Shown piece by piece: positions 1-8,828 of a stretch of 64,000 bases of DNA. The notes below the pieces were generated by a model. It made no database searches, was not told where the DNA came from, and saw only the letters and a list, made by a program, of their open reading frames with translations. Position 1 is the first letter of the stretch; each line of letters starts with the position of its first letter. Both the position numbers and the translations under genes were made by a program. This stretch comes from Streptomyces sp. CCM_MD2014 (GTDB taxonomy: Bacteria > Actinomycetota > Actinomycetes > Streptomycetales > Streptomycetaceae), in NCBI RefSeq assembly GCF_000772045.1, contig NZ_CP009754.1, positions 7,130,001 through 7,194,000 of the forward strand, read 5' to 3'.

Positions 1-578
1 GTGCCCTCGGCATCGCGCTGACCCCGAAGGCCGTCAAGTACTTCGAGGCCCGCCCCTACCCGCCGGGCGAGCACGGCCGCGGCCGCAAGCAGAACTCGGA
101 CTACAAGGTCCGTCTGCTCGAGAAGCAGCGTCTGCGCGCGCAGTACGACCTCAGCGAGCGCCAGCTCGTCCGCGCCTACGAGCGTGCCTCCAAGACCAAC
201 ATGAAGACCGGCGAGGCCCTGGTCATCGAGCTCGAGCGCCGTCTCGACGCGCTGGTCCTGCGTTCGGGCATCGCCCGCACGATCTACCAGGCCCGCCAGA
301 TGGTCGTCCACGGCCACATCCAGGTCAACGGCCAGAAGGTCGACAAGCCGTCCTTCCGCGTCCGCCCGGACGACGTGGTGCAGGTGCGCGAGCGCTCCAA
401 GGAGAAGACGCTCTTCACCATCGCCCGCGAGGGTGGCTTCGCCCCCGACGGCGAGACCCCGCGCTACCTCCAGGTGAACCTCAAGGCCCTGGCGTTCCGC
501 CTGGACCGCGAGCCGAACCGCAAGGAGATCCCGGTGATCTGCGACGAGCAGCTCGTCGTCGAGTACTACGCCCGCTGA
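1..578 (+). CDS. rpsD: 30S ribosomal protein S4 (5' truncated by window edge)
   Basis: Primary 16S rRNA-binding protein that nucleates small-subunit assembly in the cytoplasm. The reading frame is already open at base 3 (ALGIALTPKAVKYFEARPYP), so the start and about 14 residues lie before the window. The visible part holds the conserved S4 N-terminal region and the S4 RNA-binding domain (LDALVLRSGIARTIYQARQM, then VNGQKVDKPSFRVRPDD), and ends in VVEYYAR, as actinobacterial S4 proteins do. The first internal ATG at 201 is not the start, because the strongly conserved sequence continues upstream of it. No clear terminator is visible in the 31 bases before the convergent gene's stop. Confidence 0.97.
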   Translation, partial: ALGIALTPKAVKYFEARPYPPGEHGRGRKQNSDYKVRLLEKQRLRAQYDLSERQLVRAYERASKTNMKTGEALVIELERRLDALVLRSGIARTIYQARQMVVHGHIQVNGQKVDKPSFRVRPDDVVQVRERSKEKTLFTIAREGGFAPDGETPRYLQVNLKALAFRLDREPNRKEIPVICDEQLVVEYYAR

Positions 579-609
579 TCCCAGCCCCGGCGCAGTACAC
601 CCGCGGTAC

Positions 610-2805
610 TCAGCCCGCCGTCTCCCCGCCCTTCCCGGTGGGCGAGGCGGCGGGCTTCGCCGTCCCCGCCCGGGCACCCGCCGCGGACCGGCCGTCGGCG
701 GCCGTGCGCGGCGCCGGCAGCGAGGCCGGCACCCCGGGACGGCGCAGCGCCCGCGCCACCGCCTCCCGGCGGCCGAGCCGTGCCCCGTGCCGTACGCACT
801 GCTCGTACCGTTCGTCGCCCAGCTGTTCCCGGGCCGCCGCCTCGCACAGCTCGTGCGGCGCGTTGTAGTGCGCCGACCCGAACAGCGGGAGCCCCACCGA
901 CGGCCACATCCGCCCCGCCGCGCCCTGCAGCACCGCCGCCTCCGCCGCGTCGCCCTCCGCCACCGTGACCAGGGCGAGGAGCTCCACCGCCAGCACCGAG
1001 CCCAGCTGGTCGCGGAAGCGGTGCGCCCCGCCCAGACAGTCGGCCAGCAGTTCGCGGGCGCGCAACGGGTCGCCGTCGCTCCAGGCCGCGTAGGCCAGGA
1101 CGTACAAGGCGTAGCCACGGGCCCAGCGCTCGCCGTGGTCCTCGCACACCTGGCGCACGTCCTCGCACAGGCGCACCGCGTCCGGCAGATCGCCCCGGAA
1201 CGCCCGGGCCATCGCCAGCTCCACCTGGCCCATCAGCACGTTGCTGTTCAGCTCGCCGATCTCCCGGTAGCGGTGCAGCGCGGAGCGCAGCAGCGTCTCC
1301 GCGCGCGGAAGGTCGTCCCGCACCAGTGCCAGGCAGCCGGTGCGGTGCTCCGCGTACGCCACCGCGGTCGGGTTCCCCGAGCGCTCCGCCTCCTCGCGGC
1401 ACTCCTGGAGCGCCCCGATCGCGCGCACGGTGTCGCCCTGGAGGATCGCCACGTACGCGAGCACCCACAGCGCCTTCAGCCGGGACTGCTCGCCCGCCGT
1501 CGGCTCCGCGTCCAGCCGCACCGCCTGCTCCAGCCAGTGCCGCCCCTCCGACAGCCGCCCGCAGCCGACCCAGTGGAACCACAGGGCCCCCGCCAGATAC
1601 TGACCCAGGTGCGCGCCGTCCGGCTCGCCCAGGCAGTGCTCCAGGGCGCTGCGCAGATTCGGCAGCTCGGTGTCCACCCGCGCGGCGACCTCGGCCTGGC
1701 GCGGCGAGAACCACTCCAGCTCGCACCAGGTCGCCAGGCCCACGTACCAGTCCCGGTGCCGCCGCCGCAGCCGGTCCGCGTCACCGGCCGCCGCCAGCCA
1801 GTCGGCGCCGTAGGCCCGCACCGTGTCGAGCATCCGGTAGCGCACCCCGGCCGGGGACTCCTCGCGGGTCAGCACGGACTGGGCGAGCAGCGCGGACAGC
1901 ACGTCGAGCACCTCGTCGGCAGGCAGTCCGTCCCCGCTGCACACGTACTCGGCGGCCTCCAGGTCGAACGGCCCGGCGAACACCGACAGCCGCGCCCACA
2001 GCAGTCGTTCCGGCGGCGTGCACAGCTCGTGGCTCCAGCCGATCGCCGTACGCAGCGTGCGGTGCCGGGGCAGCGCGGTGCGGTCCCCGCCCGCCAGCAG
2101 CCGGAACCGGTCGTCGAGCCGGCGCAGCACCTGCCCCGGCGACAGCGCGCCCAGGCGCCCCGCCGCCAGCTCGATCGCCAGCGGAATCCCGTCCAGACGC
2201 CGGCACAGCTCGCGCACCTCCCGCTGGTCCGCGTCCGGGTCGGCGTCGTAGCCGCAGGTGACGTGGAGCTGCCCGGCCCGGACCGTCAGCAGCTCCACGG
2301 CCTCCTCCGTGCCCAGCGGCGCCAGCGGCACCAGCCGCTCCCCGGCCGCGTCCAGGGGTCTGCGCCCCACGGCCAGCACCTGGAGCCCCGGAGCGCGGCC
2401 CAGCAGGTCGGTCACCAGCGACGCGCAGGCGTCCACCAGGTGCTCGACCCCGTCGAGGATCAACAGCAGTTCCCGCTCGGCCAGGTGCGCCAGCAGAGTC
2501 TCGCGCGGCAGCCGGGTCGTGTGATCGGTCAGGCCCAGCGCCTCCACGACCGCGTAGTCGACGAACTCCTCGTCGCGCACCGGCGCCAGCTCCACCCGCC
2601 ACACCCCGTCCCGGGGCGAGCGACGCGCGGCCGCCCGTGCGGCCAGCCGGGACTTGCCGACACCGCCGGTCCCGGTGACCGTCACCAGCCGGGCCGAGTC
2701 CAGGGCCCCGGCCAGTTCCGCGAGTTCGGTCGCTCTGCCCACGAAGGTGTCGAGCTCCAGCGGTAGATTGCCGTGCGGGATGCCGTCGCGCCGAAGGTCT
2801 CGCAT
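610..2805 (-). CDS. NB-ARC/AfsR-type ATPase regulator lacking a recognisable DNA-binding domain
   Basis: A 731-residue protein like the central and C-terminal part of AfsR/SARP and LAL regulators. It has a Walker A motif (GTGGVGKS, about residues 45-52), a Walker B-like LLLILDGVEHL near residue 120, an LAVGRRPLD segment near residue 145, then a helical region likely made of TPR-like repeats. I see neither an N-terminal OmpR/BTAD domain nor a C-terminal LuxR helix-turn-helix; the last 50 residues are low-complexity Ala/Gly/Pro. The ATG at 2805 (MRDLRRDGIP) is preferred to the upstream TTG at 2844, which would put an inverted repeat inside the gene; no strong Shine-Dalgarno is seen at either. 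It is convergent with rpsD. It may work through a partner or bind nucleotide as a switch; the role is unknown. Confidence 0.75.
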   Translation of the reverse strand: MRDLRRDGIPHGNLPLELDTFVGRATELAELAGALDSARLVTVTGTGGVGKSRLAARAAARRSPRDGVWRVELAPVRDEEFVDYAVVEALGLTDHTTRLPRETLLAHLAERELLLILDGVEHLVDACASLVTDLLGRAPGLQVLAVGRRPLDAAGERLVPLAPLGTEEAVELLTVRAGQLHVTCGYDADPDADQREVRELCRRLDGIPLAIELAAGRLGALSPGQVLRRLDDRFRLLAGGDRTALPRHRTLRTAIGWSHELCTPPERLLWARLSVFAGPFDLEAAEYVCSGDGLPADEVLDVLSALLAQSVLTREESPAGVRYRMLDTVRAYGADWLAAAGDADRLRRRHRDWYVGLATWCELEWFSPRQAEVAARVDTELPNLRSALEHCLGEPDGAHLGQYLAGALWFHWVGCGRLSEGRHWLEQAVRLDAEPTAGEQSRLKALWVLAYVAILQGDTVRAIGALQECREEAERSGNPTAVAYAEHRTGCLALVRDDLPRAETLLRSALHRYREIGELNSNVLMGQVELAMARAFRGDLPDAVRLCEDVRQVCEDHGERWARGYALYVLAYAAWSDGDPLRARELLADCLGGAHRFRDQLGSVLAVELLALVTVAEGDAAEAAVLQGAAGRMWPSVGLPLFGSAHYNAPHELCEAAAREQLGDERYEQCVRHGARLGRREAVARALRRPGVPASLPAPRTAADGRSAAGARAGTAKPAASPTGKGGETAG

Positions 2806-2810
2806 GAAAC

Positions 2811-2840
2811 ACGGAGCGTACTGAACCGTATTCACTCCGT
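2811..2840. promoter_or_regulatory. Inverted repeat immediately upstream of the regulator gene
   Basis: Arms ACGGAG (2811-2816) and CTCCGT (2835-2840) flank an 18-base spacer. The repeat sits 5 bases upstream of the minus-strand start at 2805, in the divergent intergenic region. It could be an operator or an mRNA hairpin in the regulator's leader. This is only a sequence observation. Confidence 0.35.
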
Positions 2841-2980
2841 ACAATCGCTTCGCGCGACTCGGCCGGACCGCGCCGCGCGCGACGGGGAATCGGGTACGGA
2901 GCCCCGCGCCCGGCGCGATAGGCTCGGTGCACGACTTTCCCGATGTTCAAGGCACGTCTTTCAGGGAGCGGGTGCACACA

Positions 2981-3421
2981 GTGTCCGGTGGCGAGGTGGC
3001 CGGGATCCTGGTGGCCGTCTTCTGGGCGATCCTGGTCTCCTTCCTCGCCGTGGCACTGGCGAGGCTGGCCCAGACGCTCAGGACGACCACCAAACTCGTG
3101 GCGGACGTGACCGACCAGGCCGTCCCGCTGCTGGCCGACGCCTCGGCGGCGGTGCGCAGTGCGCAGACCCAGATCGACCGGGTCGACGCGATCGCCTCCG
3201 ACGTCCAGGAGGTCACCTCGAACGCCTCCGCGCTGTCCACCACCGTGGCCTCCACCTTCGGCGGCCCGCTGGTCAAGGTCGCGGCGTTCGGGTACGGCGT
3301 CCGCCGGGCACTCGGCGGTCGCAAGGAGGACATGTCCGCCCCGGCCGACCGGGCGCGGCGCACCGTGATCGTGGGACGCACGCTCCCGGCCGCGCGGCGG
3401 ACGAAGCGGAAGAAGGGCTGA
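2981..3421 (+). CDS. DUF948 family membrane-anchored protein
   Basis: A small protein of 146 residues: an N-terminal transmembrane helix (about residues 5-27, AGILVAVFWAILVSFLAVAL), then a helical, Ala/Asp/Thr-rich stretch with coiled-coil character (residues 30-90) and a basic C-terminus. This is the DUF948 layout; the family's function is unknown. The GTG at 2981 is chosen because translation from it begins with the membrane helix and AGGGAG lies 12 bases upstream; an in-frame GTG at 2972 is too close to it. A -10-like TAGGCT is at 2919-2924. It is followed 7 bases later by a second small protein and then alaS, an arrangement typical of actinobacteria, so the three are probably co-transcribed. 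Confidence 0.8.
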   Translation: MSGGEVAGILVAVFWAILVSFLAVALARLAQTLRTTTKLVADVTDQAVPLLADASAAVRSAQTQIDRVDAIASDVQEVTSNASALSTTVASTFGGPLVKVAAFGYGVRRALGGRKEDMSAPADRARRTVIVGRTLPAARRTKRKKG

Positions 3422-3428
3422 CCGAGGG

Positions 3429-3791
3429 ATGTTCCGCCGTACGTTCTGGTTCGGCACCGGCGTGGCCGCCGGTGTGTGGGCCACCACCAAGGTCAACCGG
3501 AAGCTCAAGCAGCTCACCCCCGACAGCCTCGCCGCCACCGCGGCGAACAAGGCGCTCGACGTGGGCGTCCGGGTCAGGGACCGCGCGGTGGGCTTCGCGC
3601 TCGACGTCCGCGACAACATGGCCCAGCGGGAGGCCGAACTGGACGACGCGCTGGGCCTGAACGCCCCCGTCGAACCGGAACTCCCCGCCCCCCGGCGTCG
3701 CTACGCCATCGAGAACAGCAACGGCAGCAACCCGAAGTACGTCGTCGACGACAGGACGACCTACTCGTACAACCGGAATGAGGACCACTGA
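3429..3791 (+). CDS. Small conserved protein upstream of alaS (DUF6167-like)
   Basis: A 120-residue protein starting MFRRTFWFGTGVAAGVWATT, whose hydrophobic N-terminal helix suggests weak membrane association. A helical amphipathic segment follows (KLKQLTPDSLAATAANKALD), then a hydrophilic tail ending SYNRNEDH. It looks like the DUF6167 family found next to alaS in actinobacteria; no function is known. Its stop shares one base with the alaS start (TGATG at 3789-3793), implying translational coupling. The conserved linkage with the DUF948 gene suggests a shared envelope-related role, but that is inference. Confidence 0.75.
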   Translation: MFRRTFWFGTGVAAGVWATTKVNRKLKQLTPDSLAATAANKALDVGVRVRDRAVGFALDVRDNMAQREAELDDALGLNAPVEPELPAPRRRYAIENSNGSNPKYVVDDRTTYSYNRNEDH

Positions 3792-6463
3792 TGGAGTCGG
3801 CCGAGATTCGTCGCCGCTGGTTGAGCTTCTTCGAGGAGCGCGGTCACACCGTCGTCCCTTCGGCGTCGCTCATCGCGGACGACCCGACTCTGCTCCTCGT
3901 CCCGGCCGGCATGGTGCCCTTCAAGCCCTACTTCCTGGGTGAGGTCAAGCCGCCCTTCGACCGCGCCACCAGCGTGCAGAAGTGCGTGCGCACGCCGGAC
4001 ATCGAAGAGGTCGGCAAGACCACCCGGCACGGCACGTTCTTCCAGATGTGCGGCAACTTCTCCTTCGGCGACTACTTCAAGGAAGGCGCCATCAAGTACG
4101 CCTGGGAGCTGCTCACCAGCGCCCAGGACAAGGGCGGTTACGGCCTCGACCCCGAGCGTCTGTGGATCACCGTCTACCAGGACGACGACGAGGCCGAGCG
4201 CATCTGGCACGACGTCGTGGGCGTCCCCTCCGAGCGCATCCAGCGCCTCGGCAAGAAGGACAACTACTGGTCCATGGGCGTCCCCGGCCCCTGCGGCCCC
4301 TGCTCCGAGATCAACTACGACCGCGGCCCCGAGTTCGGCGCCGAGGGCGGCCCCGCCGTCAACGACGAGCGGTACGTGGAGATCTGGAACCTCGTCTTCA
4401 TGCAGTACGAGCGGGGCGAGGGCATCGGCAAGGAGGAGTTCGAGATCCTCGGCGAGCTGCCGAGCAAGAACATCGACACCGGCCTGGGCCTGGAGCGTCT
4501 CGCCATGATTCTGCAGGGCGTGCAGAACATGTACGAGATCGACACCTCCATGGCCGTCATCAAGAAGGCCACCGAACTGACCGGTGTGGCCTACGGCGAC
4601 GCCCAGGCCTCGGACGTCTCCCTGCGCGTGGTCACCGACCACATGCGCACCTCCGTGATGCTCATCGGCGACGGCGTCACCCCCGGCAACGAGGGCCGCG
4701 GCTACGTGCTGCGCCGCATCATGCGCCGCGCCATCCGCAACATGCGCCTCCTCGGCGCCACCGGTCCGGTCGTCAAGGACCTGATCGACGTCGTGATCGG
4801 CATGATGGGGCAGCAGTACCCCGAGCTGATCACCGACCGCGAGCGGATCGAGAAGGTCGCCCTCGCCGAGGAGAACGCCTTCCTCAAGACGCTGAAGGCC
4901 GGCACCAACATCCTCGACACCGCCGTGAGCGACACCAAGGCCGCCGGCGGCACCGTGCTCGCCGGTGACAAGGCGTTCCTGCTCCACGACACCTGGGGCT
5001 TCCCGATCGACCTCACCCTGGAGATGGCCGCCGAGCAGGGGCTGTCCGTGGACGAGGACGGCTTCCGCCGCCTGATGAAGGAACAGCGGGAGCGCGCCAA
5101 GGCCGACGCCCAGGCCAAGAAGACCGGCCACGCCGGTGCCGGTGCCTACCGGGAGATCGCCGACAAGGCCGGCGCCACCGACTTCGTCGGCTACACCGAC
5201 ACCGAGAGCGAGTCCACGATCGTCGGCATCCTCGTCGACGGCGCCTCCTCCCCGGCCGCCACCGAGGGCGACGAGGTCGAGATCGTGCTGGACCGCACCC
5301 CGTTCTACGCCGAGGGCGGCGGCCAGATCGGCGACACCGGCAGGATCCGGGTCGACACCGGCGCCGTGATCGAGGTCCGCGACTGCCAGAAGCCGGTGCC
5401 GGGCGTCTACGTCCACAAGGGCGTCGTCCAGGTCGGCGAGGTCACCGTCGGTGCCAAGGCCCAGGCCTCCATCGACGACCGCCGCCGCAAGGCCATCGCC
5501 CGTGCCCACTCGGCCACCCACCTCACCCACCAGGCCCTGCGCGACGCCCTCGGCCCGACGGCCGCGCAGGCCGGCTCCGAGAACCAGCCCGGCCGCTTCC
5601 GCTTCGACTTCGGCTCTCCGTCCGCCGTGCCGACGGCCGTGATGACCGACGTCGAGCAGAAGATCAACGAGGTGCTCGCCCGCGACCTCGACGTGCGCGC
5701 CGACGTCATGGGCATCGACGAGGCCAAGAAGCAGGGCGCCATCGCCGAGTTCGGCGAGAAGTACGGCGAGCGCGTGCGCGTGGTGACCATCGGCGACTTC
5801 TCCAAGGAGCTGTGCGGCGGCACCCACGTGCACAACACCGCCCAGCTCGGACTGGTCAAGCTGCTCGGCGAGTCCTCCATCGGCTCCGGCGTGCGCCGCA
5901 TCGAGGCCCTGGTCGGCGTCGACGCCTACAACTTCCTCGCCCGCGAGCACACGGTCGTCGCCCAGCTCCAGGAGCTGATCAAGGGCCGCCCGGAGGAGCT
6001 GCCGGAGAAGGTCTCCGCGATGCTCGGCAAGCTGAAGGACGCCGAGAAGGAGATCGAGAAGTTCCGCGCCGAGAAGGTCCTCCAGGCGGCCGGCTCGCTC
6101 GCCGACTCCGCCAAGGACGTGCGCGGCGTGGCCCTCGTGACCGGCCAGGTCCCCGACGGCACCACCGCCGACGACCTGCGCAAGCTCGTCCTCGACGTGC
6201 GCGGCCGCATCCAGGGCGGCCGGGCCGCGGTCGTGGCCCTGTTCACCACGGTGAACGGCAAGCCCCTCACGGTCATCGCCACCAACGAGGCCGCCCGCGA
6301 ACGCGGCCTCAAGGCCGGTGACCTGGTGCGCACCGCCGCCAAGACCCTCGGCGGCGGCGGTGGCGGCAAGCCGGACGTCGCCCAGGGCGGCGGCCAGAAC
6401 CCGGCCGCCATCGGCGACGCCGTCGACGCCGTCGAGCGCCTCGTGGCGGACTCGGCCAAGTGA
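3791..6463 (+). CDS. alaS: Alanine--tRNA ligase
   Basis: Charges tRNA-Ala with alanine in the cytoplasm and edits mischarged Ser/Gly. At 890 residues it is full length. It shows the class II catalytic core (motif 1 region near residue 30, VPAGMVPFKPYFLG, and later TGLGLERLAMILQG), a central tRNA-recognition region, the editing domain with the zinc-binding HSATHLTHQ and CGGTHVHN motifs, and a C-terminal DHHA1-type domain ending in the Gly-rich GGGGGGKPDVAQGGG typical of AlaRS. It starts one base inside the preceding stop and its own stop overlaps ruvX by 4 bases, so it lies within a tightly coupled operon. Confidence 0.98.
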   Translation: MESAEIRRRWLSFFEERGHTVVPSASLIADDPTLLLVPAGMVPFKPYFLGEVKPPFDRATSVQKCVRTPDIEEVGKTTRHGTFFQMCGNFSFGDYFKEGAIKYAWELLTSAQDKGGYGLDPERLWITVYQDDDEAERIWHDVVGVPSERIQRLGKKDNYWSMGVPGPCGPCSEINYDRGPEFGAEGGPAVNDERYVEIWNLVFMQYERGEGIGKEEFEILGELPSKNIDTGLGLERLAMILQGVQNMYEIDTSMAVIKKATELTGVAYGDAQASDVSLRVVTDHMRTSVMLIGDGVTPGNEGRGYVLRRIMRRAIRNMRLLGATGPVVKDLIDVVIGMMGQQYPELITDRERIEKVALAEENAFLKTLKAGTNILDTAVSDTKAAGGTVLAGDKAFLLHDTWGFPIDLTLEMAAEQGLSVDEDGFRRLMKEQRERAKADAQAKKTGHAGAGAYREIADKAGATDFVGYTDTESESTIVGILVDGASSPAATEGDEVEIVLDRTPFYAEGGGQIGDTGRIRVDTGAVIEVRDCQKPVPGVYVHKGVVQVGEVTVGAKAQASIDDRRRKAIARAHSATHLTHQALRDALGPTAAQAGSENQPGRFRFDFGSPSAVPTAVMTDVEQKINEVLARDLDVRADVMGIDEAKKQGAIAEFGEKYGERVRVVTIGDFSKELCGGTHVHNTAQLGLVKLLGESSIGSGVRRIEALVGVDAYNFLAREHTVVAQLQELIKGRPEELPEKVSAMLGKLKDAEKEIEKFRAEKVLQAAGSLADSAKDVRGVALVTGQVPDGTTADDLRKLVLDVRGRIQGGRAAVVALFTTVNGKPLTVIATNEAARERGLKAGDLVRTAAKTLGGGGGGKPDVAQGGGQNPAAIGDAVDAVERLVADSAK

Positions 6464-6963
6464 GCACCCCCGAGAACGACCAGGCGGACGGCCCGGCGAT
6501 GCGCAGGGGCCGCCGCCTGGCGATCGACGTCGGCGACGCCCGTATCGGGGTCGCGTCCTGCGACCCCGACGGCATCCTCGCCACCCCGGTGGAGACCGTC
6601 CCCGGCCGCGACGTTCCGGCGGCACACCGGCGCCTGCGGCAGCTGGTCGGGGAGTACGAGCCCATCGAGGTCGTCGTCGGCCTCCCTCGCTCCCTCAAGG
6701 GGGGCGAGGGCCCGGCCGCGGCCAAGGTCAGGCGGTTCACGCAGGAGCTGGCCAAGGGCATCGCGCCCGTCCCGGTCCGGCTGGTGGACGAACGCATGAC
6801 GACGGTCACCGCCGGTCAGGGGCTGCGCGCCTCGGGGGTGAAGTCCAAGAAGGGCCGGTCGGTCATCGACCAGGCCGCCGCTGTGATCATCCTCCAGCAG
6901 GCACTCGAATCCGAACGGGTGTCAGGCAGGCCACCCGGCGAGGGCGTCGAAGTGGTCATCTGA
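6460..6963 (+). CDS. ruvX: Putative Holliday junction resolvase / rRNA maturation nuclease YqgF
   Basis: A 167-residue RNase H-fold protein of the RuvX/YqgF family, implicated in pre-16S rRNA 5' processing and possibly in junction resolution. Visible motifs are LAIDVGDARIGVASCDPDG near the N-terminus (first catalytic Asp), EVVVGLPRSLKG in the middle and VRLVDERMTTVTA toward the end. The GTG start overlaps the alaS stop (GTGA at 6460-6463). alaS-ruvX-mltG-aroE is a common actinobacterial order. The 128-base gap after it carries TAACGT at 6975-6980, a possible -10 for mltG. Confidence 0.93.
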   Translation: MSTPENDQADGPAMRRGRRLAIDVGDARIGVASCDPDGILATPVETVPGRDVPAAHRRLRQLVGEYEPIEVVVGLPRSLKGGEGPAAAKVRRFTQELAKGIAPVPVRLVDERMTTVTAGQGLRASGVKSKKGRSVIDQAAAVIILQQALESERVSGRPPGEGVEVVI

Positions 6964-7091
6964 TCGCGATACGGTAACGTTCCGCGCGATGCGGAGGCAT
7001 TCGAACAGCCACCGCACAGCAAGAGGCGGAACGGAAGCGGGCCCTTCGGCACAGGCCACGTCCCCCGTCGCCTCGCGGCTCTAGGGGATCG

Positions 7092-8828
7092 ATGACTGAG
7101 TATGGCCGGGGCCCAGGCTCCGAACCGTGGCATCCCGAGGACCCGTTGTACGGGGACGGTGGATGGGGCGGACAGCAGGCCCACGCGGGTCAGCAGTCCC
7201 CCTACGGCGGCCAGCCGCAGCAGTATCCGGAGCAGCAGGCGCAGCAGGGCTACGGCGACTGGGGCAACGCCGGCCAGCCGTCGTACGGCGGCGGACAGCA
7301 CTCGTACGACCAGTACGGCCACCAGCACCCCGAGCCGCAGTACGACCAGTACGGCCACCAGTACGACCAGCACCAGTACGGTCAGCAGCAGTACGACCAG
7401 CAGTACGCGCCCCAGGCCCAGCCGCAGCAGGGCTACGACGACGGCGGCTGGGGCGGCGGAGCGCAGCCCCAGGCGCACTACCCGGCCGACCCGTCCGACC
7501 CCTACGGACAGCAGGCCGGCGCCTACGGTGCCGAACAGCCCGACCTGTACGTCACCCCCGAGGCCTACCCGCCGCCGGAGCCGCCCACCCGCCGGCGCGC
7601 CGAGCCCGAGCCGCAGCGCACCGACTGGGACCCCGGGCCGGACGAGGGGGAGCACGCCTTCTTCGCGGGCGGCGACGGCGACGACGAGGCGGACGACGGC
7701 CGCGAAGACCCCCGGGACCGCAGGAGCCGGGGCGGCGGCAAGCCGAAGAAGCGCCGCAGCGGGTGCGCCTGCCTCGTGGTCTGCCTGGTGCTCGGCGGCG
7801 GCGTGGCCGGTATCGGGTATTTCGGCTACCAGTTTTACCAGGATCGTTTCGGCGCGGCCCCGGACTTCGCGGGCGACGGCAACGGCGAGCAGGTCACCGT
7901 CACCATTCCCAAGGGCGCGGGCGGCTCCACGATCGGCCAGGAGCTCAAACGGCAGGGCGTGGTGAAGAGCGTCGACGCCTTCATCGCCGCCCAGCAGAGC
8001 AACCCCCGCGGCAAGAGCATCCAGGACGGCGTGTACACGCTGCAGAAGGAGATGTCGGCCGAGAGCGCGGTCGAACTCCTGCTCAGTCCGAAGAGCCGCA
8101 GCAACCTGATCATCGCCGAGGGCAAGCGCAACGCCGCCGTCTACGAACTCATCGACAAGCGCCTCGGAGTGAAGGCGGGCACCACCGCCCAGGTGGCCAA
8201 GTCCGAGTACAAGAACCTCGGCCTGCCCGAGTGGGCGCTGAACCACAAGGACGTCAAGGACCCCCTGGAGGGCTTCCTCTACCCGTCCAGCTACTCGGCC
8301 GCCAAGGGGCAGAAGCCCGAGGACGTGCTGAAGCAGATGGTGGCACGGGCCAACGAGCAGTACGAGAAGATCGGCCTGGAGGAGAAGGCGGAGGGCCTCG
8401 GTCTCAAGGGCCCGTGGGAGCTGCTCACCACCGCGAGCCTGGTGCAGGCGGAGGGCAAGACGCACGAGGACTTCCGCAAGATGGCCGAGGTCATCTACAA
8501 CCGGCTCAAGGAGTCCAACACCGAGACGAACCAGAAGCTCCAGTTCGACTCGACGTTCAACTACCTGATGAAGCAGAGCAAGATCCACATCAGCGAGTCC
8601 GAGATCAACAGCAACCCGGACCCGTACAACACGTACTACCACCGCGGCCTGCCGCCCGGCCCCATCGGCAACCCCGGCGCGGAGGCCCTGCAGGCGGCGC
8701 TCAACCCCACCGACGACGGCTGGATCTACTTCGTGGCCACCGACGGTGTGGAGAAGACCGAGTTCGCCAAGACCCACGACGAGTTCCTGAAGCTGAAGGA
8801 CAAATTCGATGCCGCCTCGGGCAACTGA
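7092..8828 (+). CDS. mltG: Endolytic murein transglycosylase MltG
   Basis: A membrane-bound enzyme that cleaves nascent glycan strands and so releases them from the peptidoglycan polymerase. Of its 578 residues, 1-170 form a cytoplasmic disordered tail rich in Gln, Tyr and Gly (many QYG/QYDQYG units), followed by an acidic stretch and KPKKRR. One membrane helix lies at about 224-247, and the rest is the extracellular YceG domain with LLTTASLVQAEGKT; Glu454 is the likely catalytic acid. Actinobacterial MltG proteins often have such long tails. The ATG at 7092 follows AGGGG. The gene overlaps aroE by 20 bases. The Tyr/Gln-rich tail could mediate condensation or divisome contacts (speculative). 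Confidence 0.93.
   Translation: MTEYGRGPGSEPWHPEDPLYGDGGWGGQQAHAGQQSPYGGQPQQYPEQQAQQGYGDWGNAGQPSYGGGQHSYDQYGHQHPEPQYDQYGHQYDQHQYGQQQYDQQYAPQAQPQQGYDDGGWGGGAQPQAHYPADPSDPYGQQAGAYGAEQPDLYVTPEAYPPPEPPTRRRAEPEPQRTDWDPGPDEGEHAFFAGGDGDDEADDGREDPRDRRSRGGGKPKKRRSGCACLVVCLVLGGGVAGIGYFGYQFYQDRFGAAPDFAGDGNGEQVTVTIPKGAGGSTIGQELKRQGVVKSVDAFIAAQQSNPRGKSIQDGVYTLQKEMSAESAVELLLSPKSRSNLIIAEGKRNAAVYELIDKRLGVKAGTTAQVAKSEYKNLGLPEWALNHKDVKDPLEGFLYPSSYSAAKGQKPEDVLKQMVARANEQYEKIGLEEKAEGLGLKGPWELLTTASLVQAEGKTHEDFRKMAEVIYNRLKESNTETNQKLQFDSTFNYLMKQSKIHISESEINSNPDPYNTYYHRGLPPGPIGNPGAEALQAALNPTDDGWIYFVATDGVEKTEFAKTHDEFLKLKDKFDAASGN

Noticed and set aside
787..2766. A 659-residue plus-strand frame opposite the NB-ARC regulator.
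   Set aside because: Arg/Gln/His/Pro-rich composition artefact, while the minus strand has intact Walker motifs.
3761..6625. A 954-residue minus-strand frame opposite alaS.
   Set aside because: Low-complexity shadow of alaS with no recognisable domain.
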